From Fibrobacterota bacterium (GTDB lineage: Bacteria > Fibrobacterota > Chitinivibrionia > Chitinivibrionales > Chitinispirillaceae), in the NCBI GenBank assembly GCA_023412475.1, contig JAEYNR010000095.1, positions 1-27,317 of the forward strand: 27,317 nt of DNA, read 5' to 3'. The first letter of the stretch is position 1. Each line of letters starts with the position of its first letter. Under the pieces are notes generated by a model. That model saw only the letters and a list, made by a program, of their open reading frames with translations, searched no databases and was not told the origin of the DNA. The position numbers and the translations under genes are program-made. Below are positions 8,583 through 17,216 of this stretch, one piece after another.

Positions 8583-10916
8583 TTAACGGCCAAGAATAGT
8601 AAAAATCTGGCTTACTTTAGGATAAGCAGCCAGTACCAGTCCTGCAAAAACGATCGAAACCATAGACATAAGTTTTATCAGAATATTAAGAGAGGGACCG
8701 GAAGTATCTTTAAAGGGATCACCAACCGTGTCTCCTACGACTGCTGCTTTGTGAGATGGAGAGCCCTTGCCACCCAGGTTTCCTTTTTCTATGAATTTTT
8801 TTGAATTATCCCAGGCACCTCCCGAGTTGTTAAGCATTGAAGCCAGTGCAAAGCCTGTGGTCAGTCCTCCGACCAGAAGTCCCATTACCCCTGCTACTCC
8901 AAAGAAAACACCTGTAACCACCGGCACTGCGATGGCCAAAAGTGAAGGAAGAAGCATCTCTTTTTGTGCGCTGATAGTTGAGATTTCCACACATTTGCCA
9001 TATTCCGGTTTATCGGTTCCTTTAAGTATTCCCGGAAGAGCCTTAAACTGCCTCCGAACTTCTTCCACCATTTTACCTGCAGCTCTTCCAACCGCTTTCA
9101 TGGTCATAGCGCAGAATAAAAATGCCATCATGCTTCCAATGAAAATCCCCGCAATCATCATTGGATTGAGAATGTTGGTGTCAAAGGCGTTTGTGAGATC
9201 TTTAAGAGTTGCGCTTTTTGCAGCAAGAGCAGTAATTCCCTGATTGCTGAGGTTTTCTGCCAACTCTGCAGAGATGTCCTTTGCATAAAATCTGAATTTA
9301 TCGATAACTACAAAACCATCTGCCGACTTTTGTGCCATCTTTAAAAGCCAGATTTTTATCTCTTCCATATAAGCGGATAGCAGTGCCATAGCAGTGAGAG
9401 CCGCAGAACCGATTGCAAAGCCTTTGCCGGTTGCCGCTGTGGTGTTTCCGAGCATATCCAGAGCATCGGTTCTTTGACGGACCTGAGGATCCAATTTGCT
9501 CATTTCAGCATTTCCGCCTGCGTTATCTGCAATTGGACCATAAGCATCGGTTGCCAGAGTTATTCCAAGTGTGGAGAGCATACCAACAGCTGCAAAACCT
9601 ATACCGTAAAGTCCCATGTTGATTGAAGAGAAACCGCCGGAAAAGGCAAATGCCAGAATGATTCCAAACACAATGGTCACAACCGGAATTGCAGAAGAAT
9701 ACATTCCAACTGCCAGCCCTTCAATGATAGTTGTGGCGTATCCCATTTTAGTTTGTTCGGCAATAGAGCGGGTGGGTTTGTATTCATCGGAAGTATAATA
9801 TTCAGTAGCTTTTCCGATTATTAATCCGGCAACCAGACCCGTGACTACTGCGCCAAATATTCCCCATGGGATAAAACCGGTAAAAGACATGATTGCCAGT
9901 GCAGCCAGGATAAGAAATGATGAACCCCAGACCCCCAGGTTAAGCGAAGAGAGGAGGTTTTTCATGCTGGCATCTTCTTTGGTTCTTACTGCAAAGATAC
10001 CGGCTATAGAGAAGAACACTCCCATGGCTGCGATGATCATGGGAGCAGTAATTGGGGCCACACCACTGAATGCGCCACTGAGTGGCAAGGCGGCACCAAG
10101 AGCTGCGGTTGATAGAATAGAACCACAGTATGATTCGTAAAGATCTGCTCCCATCCCTGCAACATCACCAACATTGTCTCCCACGTTATCTGCAATTGTA
10201 GCAGGATTTCTGGGATCATCTTCAGGAATTCCGGCTTCTACTTTTCCAACCAGATCTGCACCCACATCTGCAGCTTTTGTATAGATCCCGCCACCGACTC
10301 TGGCAAAAAGTGCCTGAGTTGAAGCGCCCATACCGAAGGTGATCATGGTAGTAGTGATCATGACATATTTCTCGTGGGTGTCGATTCCAGCTTCGACTAG
10401 TTCCAATCCCAAAAAGTTCAGTCCTTTGGCCATGTTTTCTGGGGTGTAGATAACAAGGTCCAGGAAAAAGTACCAGAAGGCAATATCCAGCAGACCGAAT
10501 CCAACTACCACAAGTCCCATAACAGCACCGGAGCGAAACGCCACCTTCAATCCTCTGTTAAGAGAGTGGGAAGCACCCTGGGCGGTTCTGCTAGAGGCGT
10601 TGGTGGCGGTTTTCATCCCTAAAAAACCACACAATCCGGAGAAAAAGCCGCCGGTTAAAAATGCAACAGGAACAAAAGGGTTCTGGATTCCCATAAAAGC
10701 CAGAATAGTAAAAATCACGCACAGGATCGCAAATACAATTATCACCACTTTATATTGCCTGTAAAGGTAGGCATATGCTCCTTCTCTGACATATCCTGCG
10801 ATCTCTTCCATTTGTGCATTTCCTTTTTCGGATCGCATCATGGAATTGTAGAAAAAATAAGCTGCAATCAGTGCAACTACTCCAGCCAATGGCACAAGGA
10901 ACATCAGGTTCTCCAT
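8583..10916 (-). CDS. hppA: Membrane ion-pumping pyrophosphatase, K+-dependent type
   Basis: This integral membrane enzyme splits pyrophosphate and uses the energy to pump H+ or Na+ out of the cytoplasm. The 777 residues and many hydrophobic segments fit the 16-helix family. Signature motifs are visible: DDPRNPATIADNVGDNVGD with D243, D247 and D251 (metal-pyrophosphate binding), DAYGPIADNAGGNAEM in the middle, and GDTVGDPFKDTSGPSLN near the end. The segment GNTTAATGKG (490-499) has Ala and Gly where K+-independent enzymes have Lys and Thr, so the K+-dependent subclass is indicated. Whether it moves Na+ or H+ I cannot decide. The start has GGAGG about eight bases upstream, a candidate promoter lies at 10958-10986, and a terminator follows. 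The gene stands alone. Such pumps help energy-limited anaerobes recover energy from biosynthetic pyrophosphate. Confidence 0.97.
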   Translation of the reverse strand: MENLMFLVPLAGVVALIAAYFFYNSMMRSEKGNAQMEEIAGYVREGAYAYLYRQYKVVIIVFAILCVIFTILAFMGIQNPFVPVAFLTGGFFSGLCGFLGMKTATNASSRTAQGASHSLNRGLKVAFRSGAVMGLVVVGFGLLDIAFWYFFLDLVIYTPENMAKGLNFLGLELVEAGIDTHEKYVMITTTMITFGMGASTQALFARVGGGIYTKAADVGADLVGKVEAGIPEDDPRNPATIADNVGDNVGDVAGMGADLYESYCGSILSTAALGAALPLSGAFSGVAPITAPMIIAAMGVFFSIAGIFAVRTKEDASMKNLLSSLNLGVWGSSFLILAALAIMSFTGFIPWGIFGAVVTGLVAGLIIGKATEYYTSDEYKPTRSIAEQTKMGYATTIIEGLAVGMYSSAIPVVTIVFGIILAFAFSGGFSSINMGLYGIGFAAVGMLSTLGITLATDAYGPIADNAGGNAEMSKLDPQVRQRTDALDMLGNTTAATGKGFAIGSAALTAMALLSAYMEEIKIWLLKMAQKSADGFVVIDKFRFYAKDISAELAENLSNQGITALAAKSATLKDLTNAFDTNILNPMMIAGIFIGSMMAFLFCAMTMKAVGRAAGKMVEEVRRQFKALPGILKGTDKPEYGKCVEISTISAQKEMLLPSLLAIAVPVVTGVFFGVAGVMGLLVGGLTTGFALASMLNNSGGAWDNSKKFIEKGNLGGKGSPSHKAAVVGDTVGDPFKDTSGPSLNILIKLMSMVSIVFAGLVLAAYPKVSQIFTILGR

Positions 10917-10957
10917 CCAATCATCCTCCGCTCTGAAAAAAGAGATTTTCTGTTAAG

Positions 10958-10986
10958 ATTATTAAAAACTACTAAAACGATTTCAA
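10958..10986 (-). promoter_or_regulatory. Candidate promoter for hppA
   Basis: On the minus strand TTGAAA (10986-10981), a 17-base spacer and AATAAT (10963-10958) form a good sigma-70-like pair. Transcription would start near 10951, giving a leader of about 35 bases that includes the SD site. Confidence 0.45.
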
Positions 10987-11321
10987 ATCTAGTTATTGTG
11001 TTGTGAATACGGAACGGAATTTCAGAATCTCCGGTGTAAAAATGCCGCTGATGTAAAAATTGATAAAAAATAAGTTGCAGAAAAAATCTCTCTGCGGGAT
11101 AAAATTCTGGGCAATGCCAGTTATTAGTATAGACTAACATATTAAAGCGACTCCGAAGAACCAGCCTTTGGGAGACTCTAAAATATGTCATTTTTGCTAT
11201 CAGGATCAAGAGTAACACTGTATAAGAACATTCGACAACCTTTATTTCTGGTCTGGTTTTCAAAGATCATGGTATTTCTTTGAGAATTTTGAGGTATGAG
11301 TTACGCTTTCAAGTTCTTTAA

Positions 11322-11350
11322 TTGAATTGAGCCGGATTAAGTGATACCAT
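11322..11350 (+). promoter_or_regulatory. Candidate promoter for the GT2-TPR gene
   Basis: TTGAAT (11322-11327), a 17-base spacer and TACCAT (11345-11350). The leader would be about 90 bases. Based on sequence match only. Confidence 0.3.
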
Positions 11351-11449
11351 TTTGTTTCATGTTTTAGCAGCTATCCTGGCTATTGAAGTTGCAAAAAATC
11401 CATAGCGCAATTGCCTTGTTATGAACTCAGGGAGAGATGAAACAATAAA

Positions 11450-12853
11450 GTGAATAGATTTATGAAAAGTGATCATTATACTGCCGGTACTTTATCTGTT
11501 TGCATGATTGTTAAAAACGAGAGTGCCTTGTTGGGACAGTGTCTGCAGAGTGTAAAAGATGCGGCTGATGAAATAGTAGTGGTAGATACCGGCAGCAGCG
11601 ATTCTACAGTGGATATAGCAAAGAGTTTTGGTGCAATTGTGGTGGAGGTTCAGTGGCAAAATGATTTTGCCTGGGCCAGAAACATTTCCCTTCAACAGGC
11701 TTCATGTCAATGGATACTGTGGCTGGATGCAGATGATGTTGTACCTCAGGAGTCAATTTCCGGTTTAAATGAGCTTAAAAAACGGTCTCCAGAGTGTGTG
11801 TTTGCCATGCAGATAAGAAATGAACGTCCAAACAATACCGGTACAGAATTTATGCAGGCCAGGATGTTTCCAAACCGTGATGATATCTTTTTTGAACGCT
11901 CAATCCACGAACAGATGATGCCCAGTGCGTTGCGACTGGGAATGAAACTGCAAAACACAAAGGTGGTAATTGAACATCATGGTTATGCTGATCCTACTGT
12001 TTTAAAGCAGAAAGCAGCCCGCAATGTAGAGATGCTTTTAAAGGAGTACGAATCATCTGGTGGTGATCCGGTAATGTTGCTTGAAATCGCAGACTCGTTT
12101 TTACTGATAGAAGATCATGAATCTGCCCTGATCTGGTATAATAAGCTGCTGGCGATTCCAAAATGTACAGAGACTTTTCCTGTCATTGCTTCACAGGCTT
12201 ACTGCGGACTGGGTAATATTTATCTTAAAAAACAGGAGTTTAAAGAGTCTGCAGATTTTTTTAATGATGCAATAAAGATATCTCCCTGGCGCCTGGATGT
12301 GTACTATAACCTGGCGGTTGCCCTGGAGATGGCAGAAGATAAAGAAGGTGCACTCAAATGTCTTGGCAGTGTTATTGAGATGCAGCCTCAGTTGGGGCAG
12401 GTGGGAGTGGATTTCCGTGCAGCAAAGATAAAATCATTCTTGCGTATGTCACGCATTTCAGCAGAATCAGAAAATATGACTCTTGCTCAACAGGTGATAA
12501 CCCAGGGCCTGATGGCTTTTCCCAACCGCCAGGAAATAAGAAATATGGCTGGAAAAATATTTTTAAAAAGCAACAGGCTGATGGATGCGCTTCATGAGTT
12601 TGAGAAGAGTCTTCTTATCATTAAGGAAGGAAATATTGATGCCTTTATTGGGCTGTGCATCATATACAATATAGCAGGTAAACAGGATCTGGTTTCTCAG
12701 ACCATCGGATCAGTAGAACCTTTATTCAGGGCGGATAAGAAGTATAACACCTTTATAAGGTATATATCGGATAAAGGGAAGCTGCATGGCCTGGATGAAT
12801 CTTTTAAGCAGGACTTGGATGAGTTGCAGAAAGAGTTCTTCTTTGTTTTGTGA
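11450..12853 (+). CDS. GT2-family glycosyltransferase with TPR repeats
   Basis: The N-terminal domain (about residues 14-200) is a GT-A fold family 2 glycosyltransferase: LSVCMIVKNE opening strand, VVVDTGSSDST at 43-53, and the metal-binding DAD at 93-95 inside WLDADD. Members of this branch often have the Trp-Ala-Arg-Asn motif seen here (75-78). The C-terminal half (about 210-440) is helical with tetratricopeptide-like repeats such as the GLGNIYLKK and YYNLAVALEMAED stretches, usually a protein-docking scaffold. No membrane segment or signal peptide is seen, so it should act in the cytoplasm, possibly on a lipid-linked glycan or a protein. The start is a GTG with GGGAGAG about 14 bases upstream. 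An ATG at 11462 is the alternative and would remove four residues. The acceptor is unknown. Confidence 0.88.
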   Translation: MNRFMKSDHYTAGTLSVCMIVKNESALLGQCLQSVKDAADEIVVVDTGSSDSTVDIAKSFGAIVVEVQWQNDFAWARNISLQQASCQWILWLDADDVVPQESISGLNELKKRSPECVFAMQIRNERPNNTGTEFMQARMFPNRDDIFFERSIHEQMMPSALRLGMKLQNTKVVIEHHGYADPTVLKQKAARNVEMLLKEYESSGGDPVMLLEIADSFLLIEDHESALIWYNKLLAIPKCTETFPVIASQAYCGLGNIYLKKQEFKESADFFNDAIKISPWRLDVYYNLAVALEMAEDKEGALKCLGSVIEMQPQLGQVGVDFRAAKIKSFLRMSRISAESENMTLAQQVITQGLMAFPNRQEIRNMAGKIFLKSNRLMDALHEFEKSLLIIKEGNIDAFIGLCIIYNIAGKQDLVSQTIGSVEPLFRADKKYNTFIRYISDKGKLHGLDESFKQDLDELQKEFFFVL

Positions 12854-12964
12854 ACGGACTTCAGGATAAAAGTAAAAAGTGCTACTCCGCATTGGAATTA
12901 CAGAGTATATTTGTTTTTAGCATTAATCCTTTTCTTAAAGCTCACAGTAAACTAAATTTATTTT

Positions 12965-14653
12965 ATGTATATTGGAAGCCGAAATCCTTTCATTAAAAAA
13001 CTTGCGCTTACTCTTACCGGATTGCCGCAGTTGCGAGCCCTGGACAAAGCGAGTCGTGACTGTATTGGGGCACAGAACAGGGTTTTAAAAAGCATAATCG
13101 ATGAATGCAGGAACTCTTCATTTGGAAAAGAACACAATTTTTCAGCTATCAAAACTATCGATGATTTCAAAAAAGCCATACCAATAAGAGACTTTGAGGG
13201 GCATCGATGTTATATCGATCGTATGTGCAAAGGTGAGAAAGATGTGCTCTTTCCGGGTAAAGCAATATTCTTTAACACTACCAGTGGTACTACGGAAATA
13301 CCTAAACTGATACCGGTCTCCCAAAACTACTTCGATAAAGCGTACAGCAACATCAGCAGGTTATGGTTTTATTCCTGCCTGAGAGATAATCCAAGGCTGT
13401 TTCATGGTCAAAACCTCTCTGCTGTAGGGCCTGCGGTTGAGGGGCATGTTGAAGATGGTACTCCCTTTGGCTCGATTTCCGGAGTAGTCTATAGAAATAT
13501 TCCCTCTATTTTAAGAGACTTATATTCGACCCCTTACCCTGTAATCTGTATAAATGATTATCAAAAGAAATATTATGCAATGTTGCGTTTCGGGTTGGGA
13601 ACATCCATCTCTTATATCATCACTGTAAATCCCTCTACTTTGTTGCAGTTTCATCGTACGGTCAACGAAAACATAACCGATCTGATAAAAGATATTTTTG
13701 ACGGTACTCTAAGAGCTGATGTGCTCGCAGAGATCGAGCCGTCATCTCGTGAGCAGGTTTTAAGTCATATCAAACCAGACAAACAGAGGGCAAGATTTCT
13801 TGAAGAGCTGCTGATGGAGCATGGAAATCAGTTAAAACCAAAACATTACTGGCCAGATCTGGCATGTATAAATACCTGGAAGCAGGGTAATTGCAAATTG
13901 ATACTACCCAAACTTGATGGTCTGTTCCCTGAAACAACAGTGTTGCGGGAATTTGGATATCAGGCGAGTGAGGCCAGGGCTGGAATGGTTCTTGGTAATG
14001 AGTGGGATTATTCGGTTCTGATGGCCCATGTTTACTTTTTTGAATTCATAGAAGAAGAGCAGATAAACCGGAAAAATCCGGATGTCTTAGGTGTGAAGGA
14101 TCTGGAAATAGGGAAGAGTTACTACATCCTTTTTACCAATGGAAGTGGCCTTTTCAGATACAACATAAATGATATCATTAAGGTGACTGGATTTTACAAT
14201 CAATTTCCGCTCTTTGAATTTCTGCAAAAAGGTGAGGGTGTGACAAGCCTTACAGGAGAGAAACTTTCGGAAATTCATGTTATTAAGGCTGTAGATGCGG
14301 CAGCAAGAGCAAGAAATGTTAAAGTTGAATTCTATACCATGTTTTGTGACATTAAACATTACTCATACAAACTGTTCATTGAGTTTGGTGAACACACTAC
14401 TGCCTCTAAAAAGAATTCTTTTGTCGGTGTAGTCGATGAGCATTTGAAATATGCTAACCCTGAGTATTGTGCCAAGCGGGGTTCAAACCGGCTTCGTCAG
14501 CCCTTATTGGTGGAACTGGCTCCAAATTCTTATGAATTAATCAAATCCAGGCTGCTTCAGGAGGGTAAAGTCAGAGAGGGTCAGTATAAGATAAGCTGTT
14601 TGAGAAGTGATCCATTCATGCAGCAGATTTATGAGGCCGCAGTTAATAGCTGA
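12965..14653 (+). CDS. Bacterial GH3-family acyl-adenylating ligase
   Basis: The GH3 family was defined in plants, where members (such as JAR1) adenylate plant hormones like jasmonate or auxin and couple them to amino acids. Bacterial members are mostly uncharacterised. This 562-residue protein has the family layout: the phosphate-binding loop TSGTTEIPK at 106-114, a middle region ending in LREFGYQASEARAG, the FRYNINDIIKVTGF segment after about residue 397, and TGEKLSE at about 430-436 before the C-terminal cap. These match the ANL-type adenylation motifs. No signal peptide is present. The ATG has no clear SD, and no better start lies nearby. It follows the GT2-TPR gene by 111 bp on the same strand, so the two may be co-expressed, but no pathway link can be read from the sequence. 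The substrate is unknown. Confidence 0.88.
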   Translation: MYIGSRNPFIKKLALTLTGLPQLRALDKASRDCIGAQNRVLKSIIDECRNSSFGKEHNFSAIKTIDDFKKAIPIRDFEGHRCYIDRMCKGEKDVLFPGKAIFFNTTSGTTEIPKLIPVSQNYFDKAYSNISRLWFYSCLRDNPRLFHGQNLSAVGPAVEGHVEDGTPFGSISGVVYRNIPSILRDLYSTPYPVICINDYQKKYYAMLRFGLGTSISYIITVNPSTLLQFHRTVNENITDLIKDIFDGTLRADVLAEIEPSSREQVLSHIKPDKQRARFLEELLMEHGNQLKPKHYWPDLACINTWKQGNCKLILPKLDGLFPETTVLREFGYQASEARAGMVLGNEWDYSVLMAHVYFFEFIEEEQINRKNPDVLGVKDLEIGKSYYILFTNGSGLFRYNINDIIKVTGFYNQFPLFEFLQKGEGVTSLTGEKLSEIHVIKAVDAAARARNVKVEFYTMFCDIKHYSYKLFIEFGEHTTASKKNSFVGVVDEHLKYANPEYCAKRGSNRLRQPLLVELAPNSYELIKSRLLQEGKVREGQYKISCLRSDPFMQQIYEAAVNS

Positions 14654-15104
14654 TTGTTGCATACAAAAGAAAATCCTTTCCTTGATTCGCACGGCTGAGC
14701 GCAGCTTCCGGACCCTTTTGTGTGTGCTTGATATACTATTACTCTGCAATTAAATATTTCTCATGTAAAGAGGATCGTTTCCGAGTTTTCTGTGCCAGAA
14801 TTCTAATGTTTTCCCTATTGTAACTGCTAAGAGCTTTTTCTAGGCAGTCATGACCAAAATCAATCTCAACACCTGATTATCAACAAGGACAAAAAATGTG
14901 CAACAAGTCCTAGTTGAAATACTCTTATCCCCTGTTTAGGAGAATTAACACGAATTTCGAATTTCGTGCTAATTCGTTATTAAAATCCTAAGTCCTAAAC
15001 TATTTTTACCAGCCAATCGGTTCAAGGCGGATTCATAACACAACACGTGAGCCTCTCTAAGCGGGTGTATCGGTAGCGACAGTATTGCTGTTTAATCGTT
15101 CTGG
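14654..15104. other. Gap between GH3 gene and ddh
   Basis: No gene is supported in this 451-bp stretch. It contains the nested inverted repeat at 14934-15000 and the direct repeat AAGTCCTA (14905-14912 and 14990-14997). No clear terminator follows the GH3-family gene. Confidence 0.5.
14934..15000. repeat. Nested inverted repeat (MITE-like)
   Basis: The outer arms GTTTAGGA (14934-14941) and TCCTAAAC (14993-15000) are perfect inverted copies. Directly inside lie GAATTAACACGAA (14942-14954) and TTCGTGCTAATTC (14963-14975), 13-bp arms with one mismatch around an 8-base loop. There is no T-run after the hairpin, so a plain terminator is unlikely. It could be a small non-autonomous element or a protein-binding site. 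Confidence 0.5.
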
Positions 15105-16163
15105 ATGAAAATCGCAGGAGACCTTGGGGATACCTGGAAATTTGTAAATATAAAGGATGGTTATCAATTGCAAAATACAGTAAAGATTGCAATAATCGGA
15201 TATGGAAATGTTGGCCGCGGAGTCATGAAATCATTGAAACGAAATCCAGACATAGAGCTTGTCTGCATTCTTTCACGTTCACCTGCGCGAGTAAAGAATG
15301 AGGTTGGACTCACAGTACCAGTTTTTGCTGTTGACGACCTGGATGAGCTTAAAAAGGCGGATGTGGCCATTCTTTGTAGTGGGTCAAAAGATGATCTTCC
15401 TGTACAGGGACCGTTCTACGCAAAATACATCAACACTGTTGATAGTTACGATAACCACAGTAATGCGCTGTCCTATTTTAAAGCAATGGATGAGTCTGCC
15501 CGGGAGGCTGGGACCGTCTCTTGCGTTTCAATTGGATGGGACCCGGGAACCTTCTCGCTTCAGCGGGTACTGAACAATGCAATAATCCCAGGTTCCAAAA
15601 CTTACGGATTTTATGGTACCGGTCCCAAAGGTGGGCTCTCCATGGGGCATTCGGATGCTATCCGACGCATAGCCGGTGTACAGGATGCACGTCAGTACAC
15701 TCACGCCATTGCCCAAGTAATTGAAAGTGTATGCTCCGGAGAAAATCCAGAACTCAAACCTGGCGATATGCACTGGAGGGAATGCTTCGTTGTCTTGAAG
15801 AAAGGGGCTGATGCTGGTGCAATTGAACAGGAAATAAAAAGCATGAAAGGCTACTTTGCACCCTACAAAACGGTTGTACACTTCGTAAGTCAGGAAGAAC
15901 TGGATGTAAAGGTTTCAGGTTTTCCCCATGATGGTCTTGTTATTGGATCGGGGACAACCGGGGAGGGTAACCTGGCGCTCGTTGAATACCGCAACATCTG
16001 GGAGAGCAACCCTGAGGCGACAGCCAATATTCTGGTTGCTCACGCGCGTGCGGCAAATCGACTTGCAAACGAAAATCGCAGAGGTGCATTCACAATTCTG
16101 GATATCCCGCCCGCCTACCTCTCAGCTCATTCCCGGGAAGAGCTTATCAGCGAATTTCTGTAG
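15105..16163 (+). CDS. ddh: meso-Diaminopimelate D-dehydrogenase
   Basis: Ddh makes meso-diaminopimelate in one NADPH-dependent step from L-tetrahydrodipicolinate, ammonia being the amino donor; the product feeds lysine and peptidoglycan synthesis. The N-terminal Rossmann motif GYGNVG is at 32-37. Family blocks follow: NTVDSYDNH, GWDPGTFSL, and a GPKGGLSMGHSDAIRRI block in the catalytic half. From the ATG at 15105 the protein has 352 residues, about 20 more than usual, and that ATG has a poor SD. An in-frame TTG at 15168 follows AAAGGATGG by eight bases and would give 331 residues starting just before the Rossmann strand, so it is probably the true start. Codon use looks more GC-rich than the neighbours, compatible with transfer. 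The gene stands alone and converges on nifU. Confidence 0.93.
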   Translation: MKIAGDLGDTWKFVNIKDGYQLQNTVKIAIIGYGNVGRGVMKSLKRNPDIELVCILSRSPARVKNEVGLTVPVFAVDDLDELKKADVAILCSGSKDDLPVQGPFYAKYINTVDSYDNHSNALSYFKAMDESAREAGTVSCVSIGWDPGTFSLQRVLNNAIIPGSKTYGFYGTGPKGGLSMGHSDAIRRIAGVQDARQYTHAIAQVIESVCSGENPELKPGDMHWRECFVVLKKGADAGAIEQEIKSMKGYFAPYKTVVHFVSQEELDVKVSGFPHDGLVIGSGTTGEGNLALVEYRNIWESNPEATANILVAHARAANRLANENRRGAFTILDIPPAYLSAHSREELISEFL

Positions 16164-16347
16164 AGCCGGGGAACTATTATCCAGCAATTTAATTTATTCA
16201 GTTGAAGGACTGGGCAGGCGAAGAGGCAGGGAATGTTAAAAAGATGCTTTTTGCAGAAATCGGCCGTGTTTTGGGATTAGCATTGCTGCTCCCAAAAAGC
16301 GGGTATTGCTGCTCAAAAAGAGACGAACCGGTTTTCGGTCGTCTCGA
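16164..16347. other. Convergent gap ddh / nifU with short direct repeat
   Basis: Within this 184-bp gap ATTGCTGCTC occurs twice (16282-16291 and 16305-16314), each copy followed by an A-run, as a roughly 23-bp imperfect tandem pair. The nifU terminator lies right after it. No gene is seen. Confidence 0.45.
16315..16345 (-). terminator. Terminator of the DHH-nifU operon
   Basis: On the minus strand GAGACGACCG, AAAA and CGGTTCGTCTC form a 10-bp stem with one bulged T, followed directly by five T. It begins three bases after the nifU stop codon. Confidence 0.85.
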
Positions 16348-17190
16348 TCAGACCAAGCGGACATTCAACTGATCTGAAACCTTTTCTCTTAATTTCTTCT
16401 GGACCACCGAAACCAGAGTCATATTGGAGAATGCGCAACCGGAGCAATGGCCTTTAAGCTCCACCATCACGTCATTGCCATCGATATCGACCAGTTCACA
16501 CGAGCCTCCGTCCTGAGCCAGCACCGGGTTGATGTCTTCTATAAGAGAAGTGCGGATTTTATCGATTTTCTGCAGAGTAGTGAGCCTGACCGGTTCTGTT
16601 TTAGTTTGTTTTTGAGTCATATTTCCCAGGGTAGAATCGATGATTTCTTGGATTTCATCCCTGCAGCCGCCACATCCGCCCCCGGCTTTGGTAAAATTGG
16701 TAACATCATCAACTGTTTTAAGGCCGTTTTCCATGACCGCTTTCTCTATTTCTTTATCAGTGATTCCAAAGCAGGTACAGACGACATGTCCTTCTTTGTG
16801 CGCTTGGGGAGAGATTTTTCCTCCGGTTTCAAAGAAAGAGATTGCAGCCTCCAGAGCTTCCTGCCCCATGACACTGCAATGCATTTTTTCTCTGGGAAGT
16901 CCACCCAGTGCATCGGCTATATCTTTGTTGGTAATTTTTTTGATTTCATCCAGGGTTTTGCCTTTACACAATTCAGTAAGTATCGAAGCTGACGCGATAG
17001 CACTTCCGCATCCGAAAGTCTTGAAGCGAATATCTGCGACCTTACCATCTTTATCCAGTTTAAAAGTCAAACGCAGTGCATCACCGCAAGTGATATTTCC
17101 TATCTCGCCGAAACCATCAGGATTCTCAATCTCACCCACATTACGGGGGTGCAGGTAATGATCGCGTACCTTTTCAGTATAATCCCACAT
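16348..17190 (-). CDS. nifU: Three-domain NifU Fe-S cluster scaffold
   Basis: NifU collects iron and sulfide (sulfide from a cysteine desulfurase such as NifS) into clusters and passes them to target proteins. This 280-residue protein has the complete architecture known from nitrogen fixers. The IscU-like domain has C35, C61 and C105 (ITCGDAL, FGCGSA, MHCSV). The central BFD-like domain should hold a permanent [2Fe-2S] cluster on C138, C140, C173 and C176. The C-terminal NifU domain carries a CSGC pair at C249 and C252. The start has AGGAG about eight bases upstream. It lies 26 bp after the DHH phosphoesterase gene and shares its transcript. No nifS or nitrogenase gene is near, so a general Fe-S assembly role is more likely than nitrogen fixation; three-domain NifU also serves this in many anaerobes and epsilonproteobacteria. 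Confidence 0.95.
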   Translation of the reverse strand: MWDYTEKVRDHYLHPRNVGEIENPDGFGEIGNITCGDALRLTFKLDKDGKVADIRFKTFGCGSAIASASILTELCKGKTLDEIKKITNKDIADALGGLPREKMHCSVMGQEALEAAISFFETGGKISPQAHKEGHVVCTCFGITDKEIEKAVMENGLKTVDDVTNFTKAGGGCGGCRDEIQEIIDSTLGNMTQKQTKTEPVRLTTLQKIDKIRTSLIEDINPVLAQDGGSCELVDIDGNDVMVELKGHCSGCAFSNMTLVSVVQKKLREKVSDQLNVRLV

Positions 17191-17216
17191 ACATTACTCC
17201 TGTCAAATTTGAGGAT

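Larger units (their letters stand above)
10917..11449. other. Divergent control region hppA / GT2 gene
   Basis: This 533-bp region between two divergently transcribed genes has no supported coding frame. Candidate promoters lie at 10958-10986 (minus) and 11322-11350 (plus). I see no tRNA-like fold, and no repeat shared with other gaps. Confidence 0.5.

Noticed and set aside
16282..16319. Short tandem ATTGCTGCTC pair as a CRISPR or functional repeat
   Set aside because: Only two units of about 23 bp without spacer structure; most likely a small local duplication.
16348..17190. Evidence for nitrogen fixation from nifU
   Set aside because: No nifH, nifD, nifK or nifS is in the window, and three-domain NifU occurs in non-fixing bacteria.
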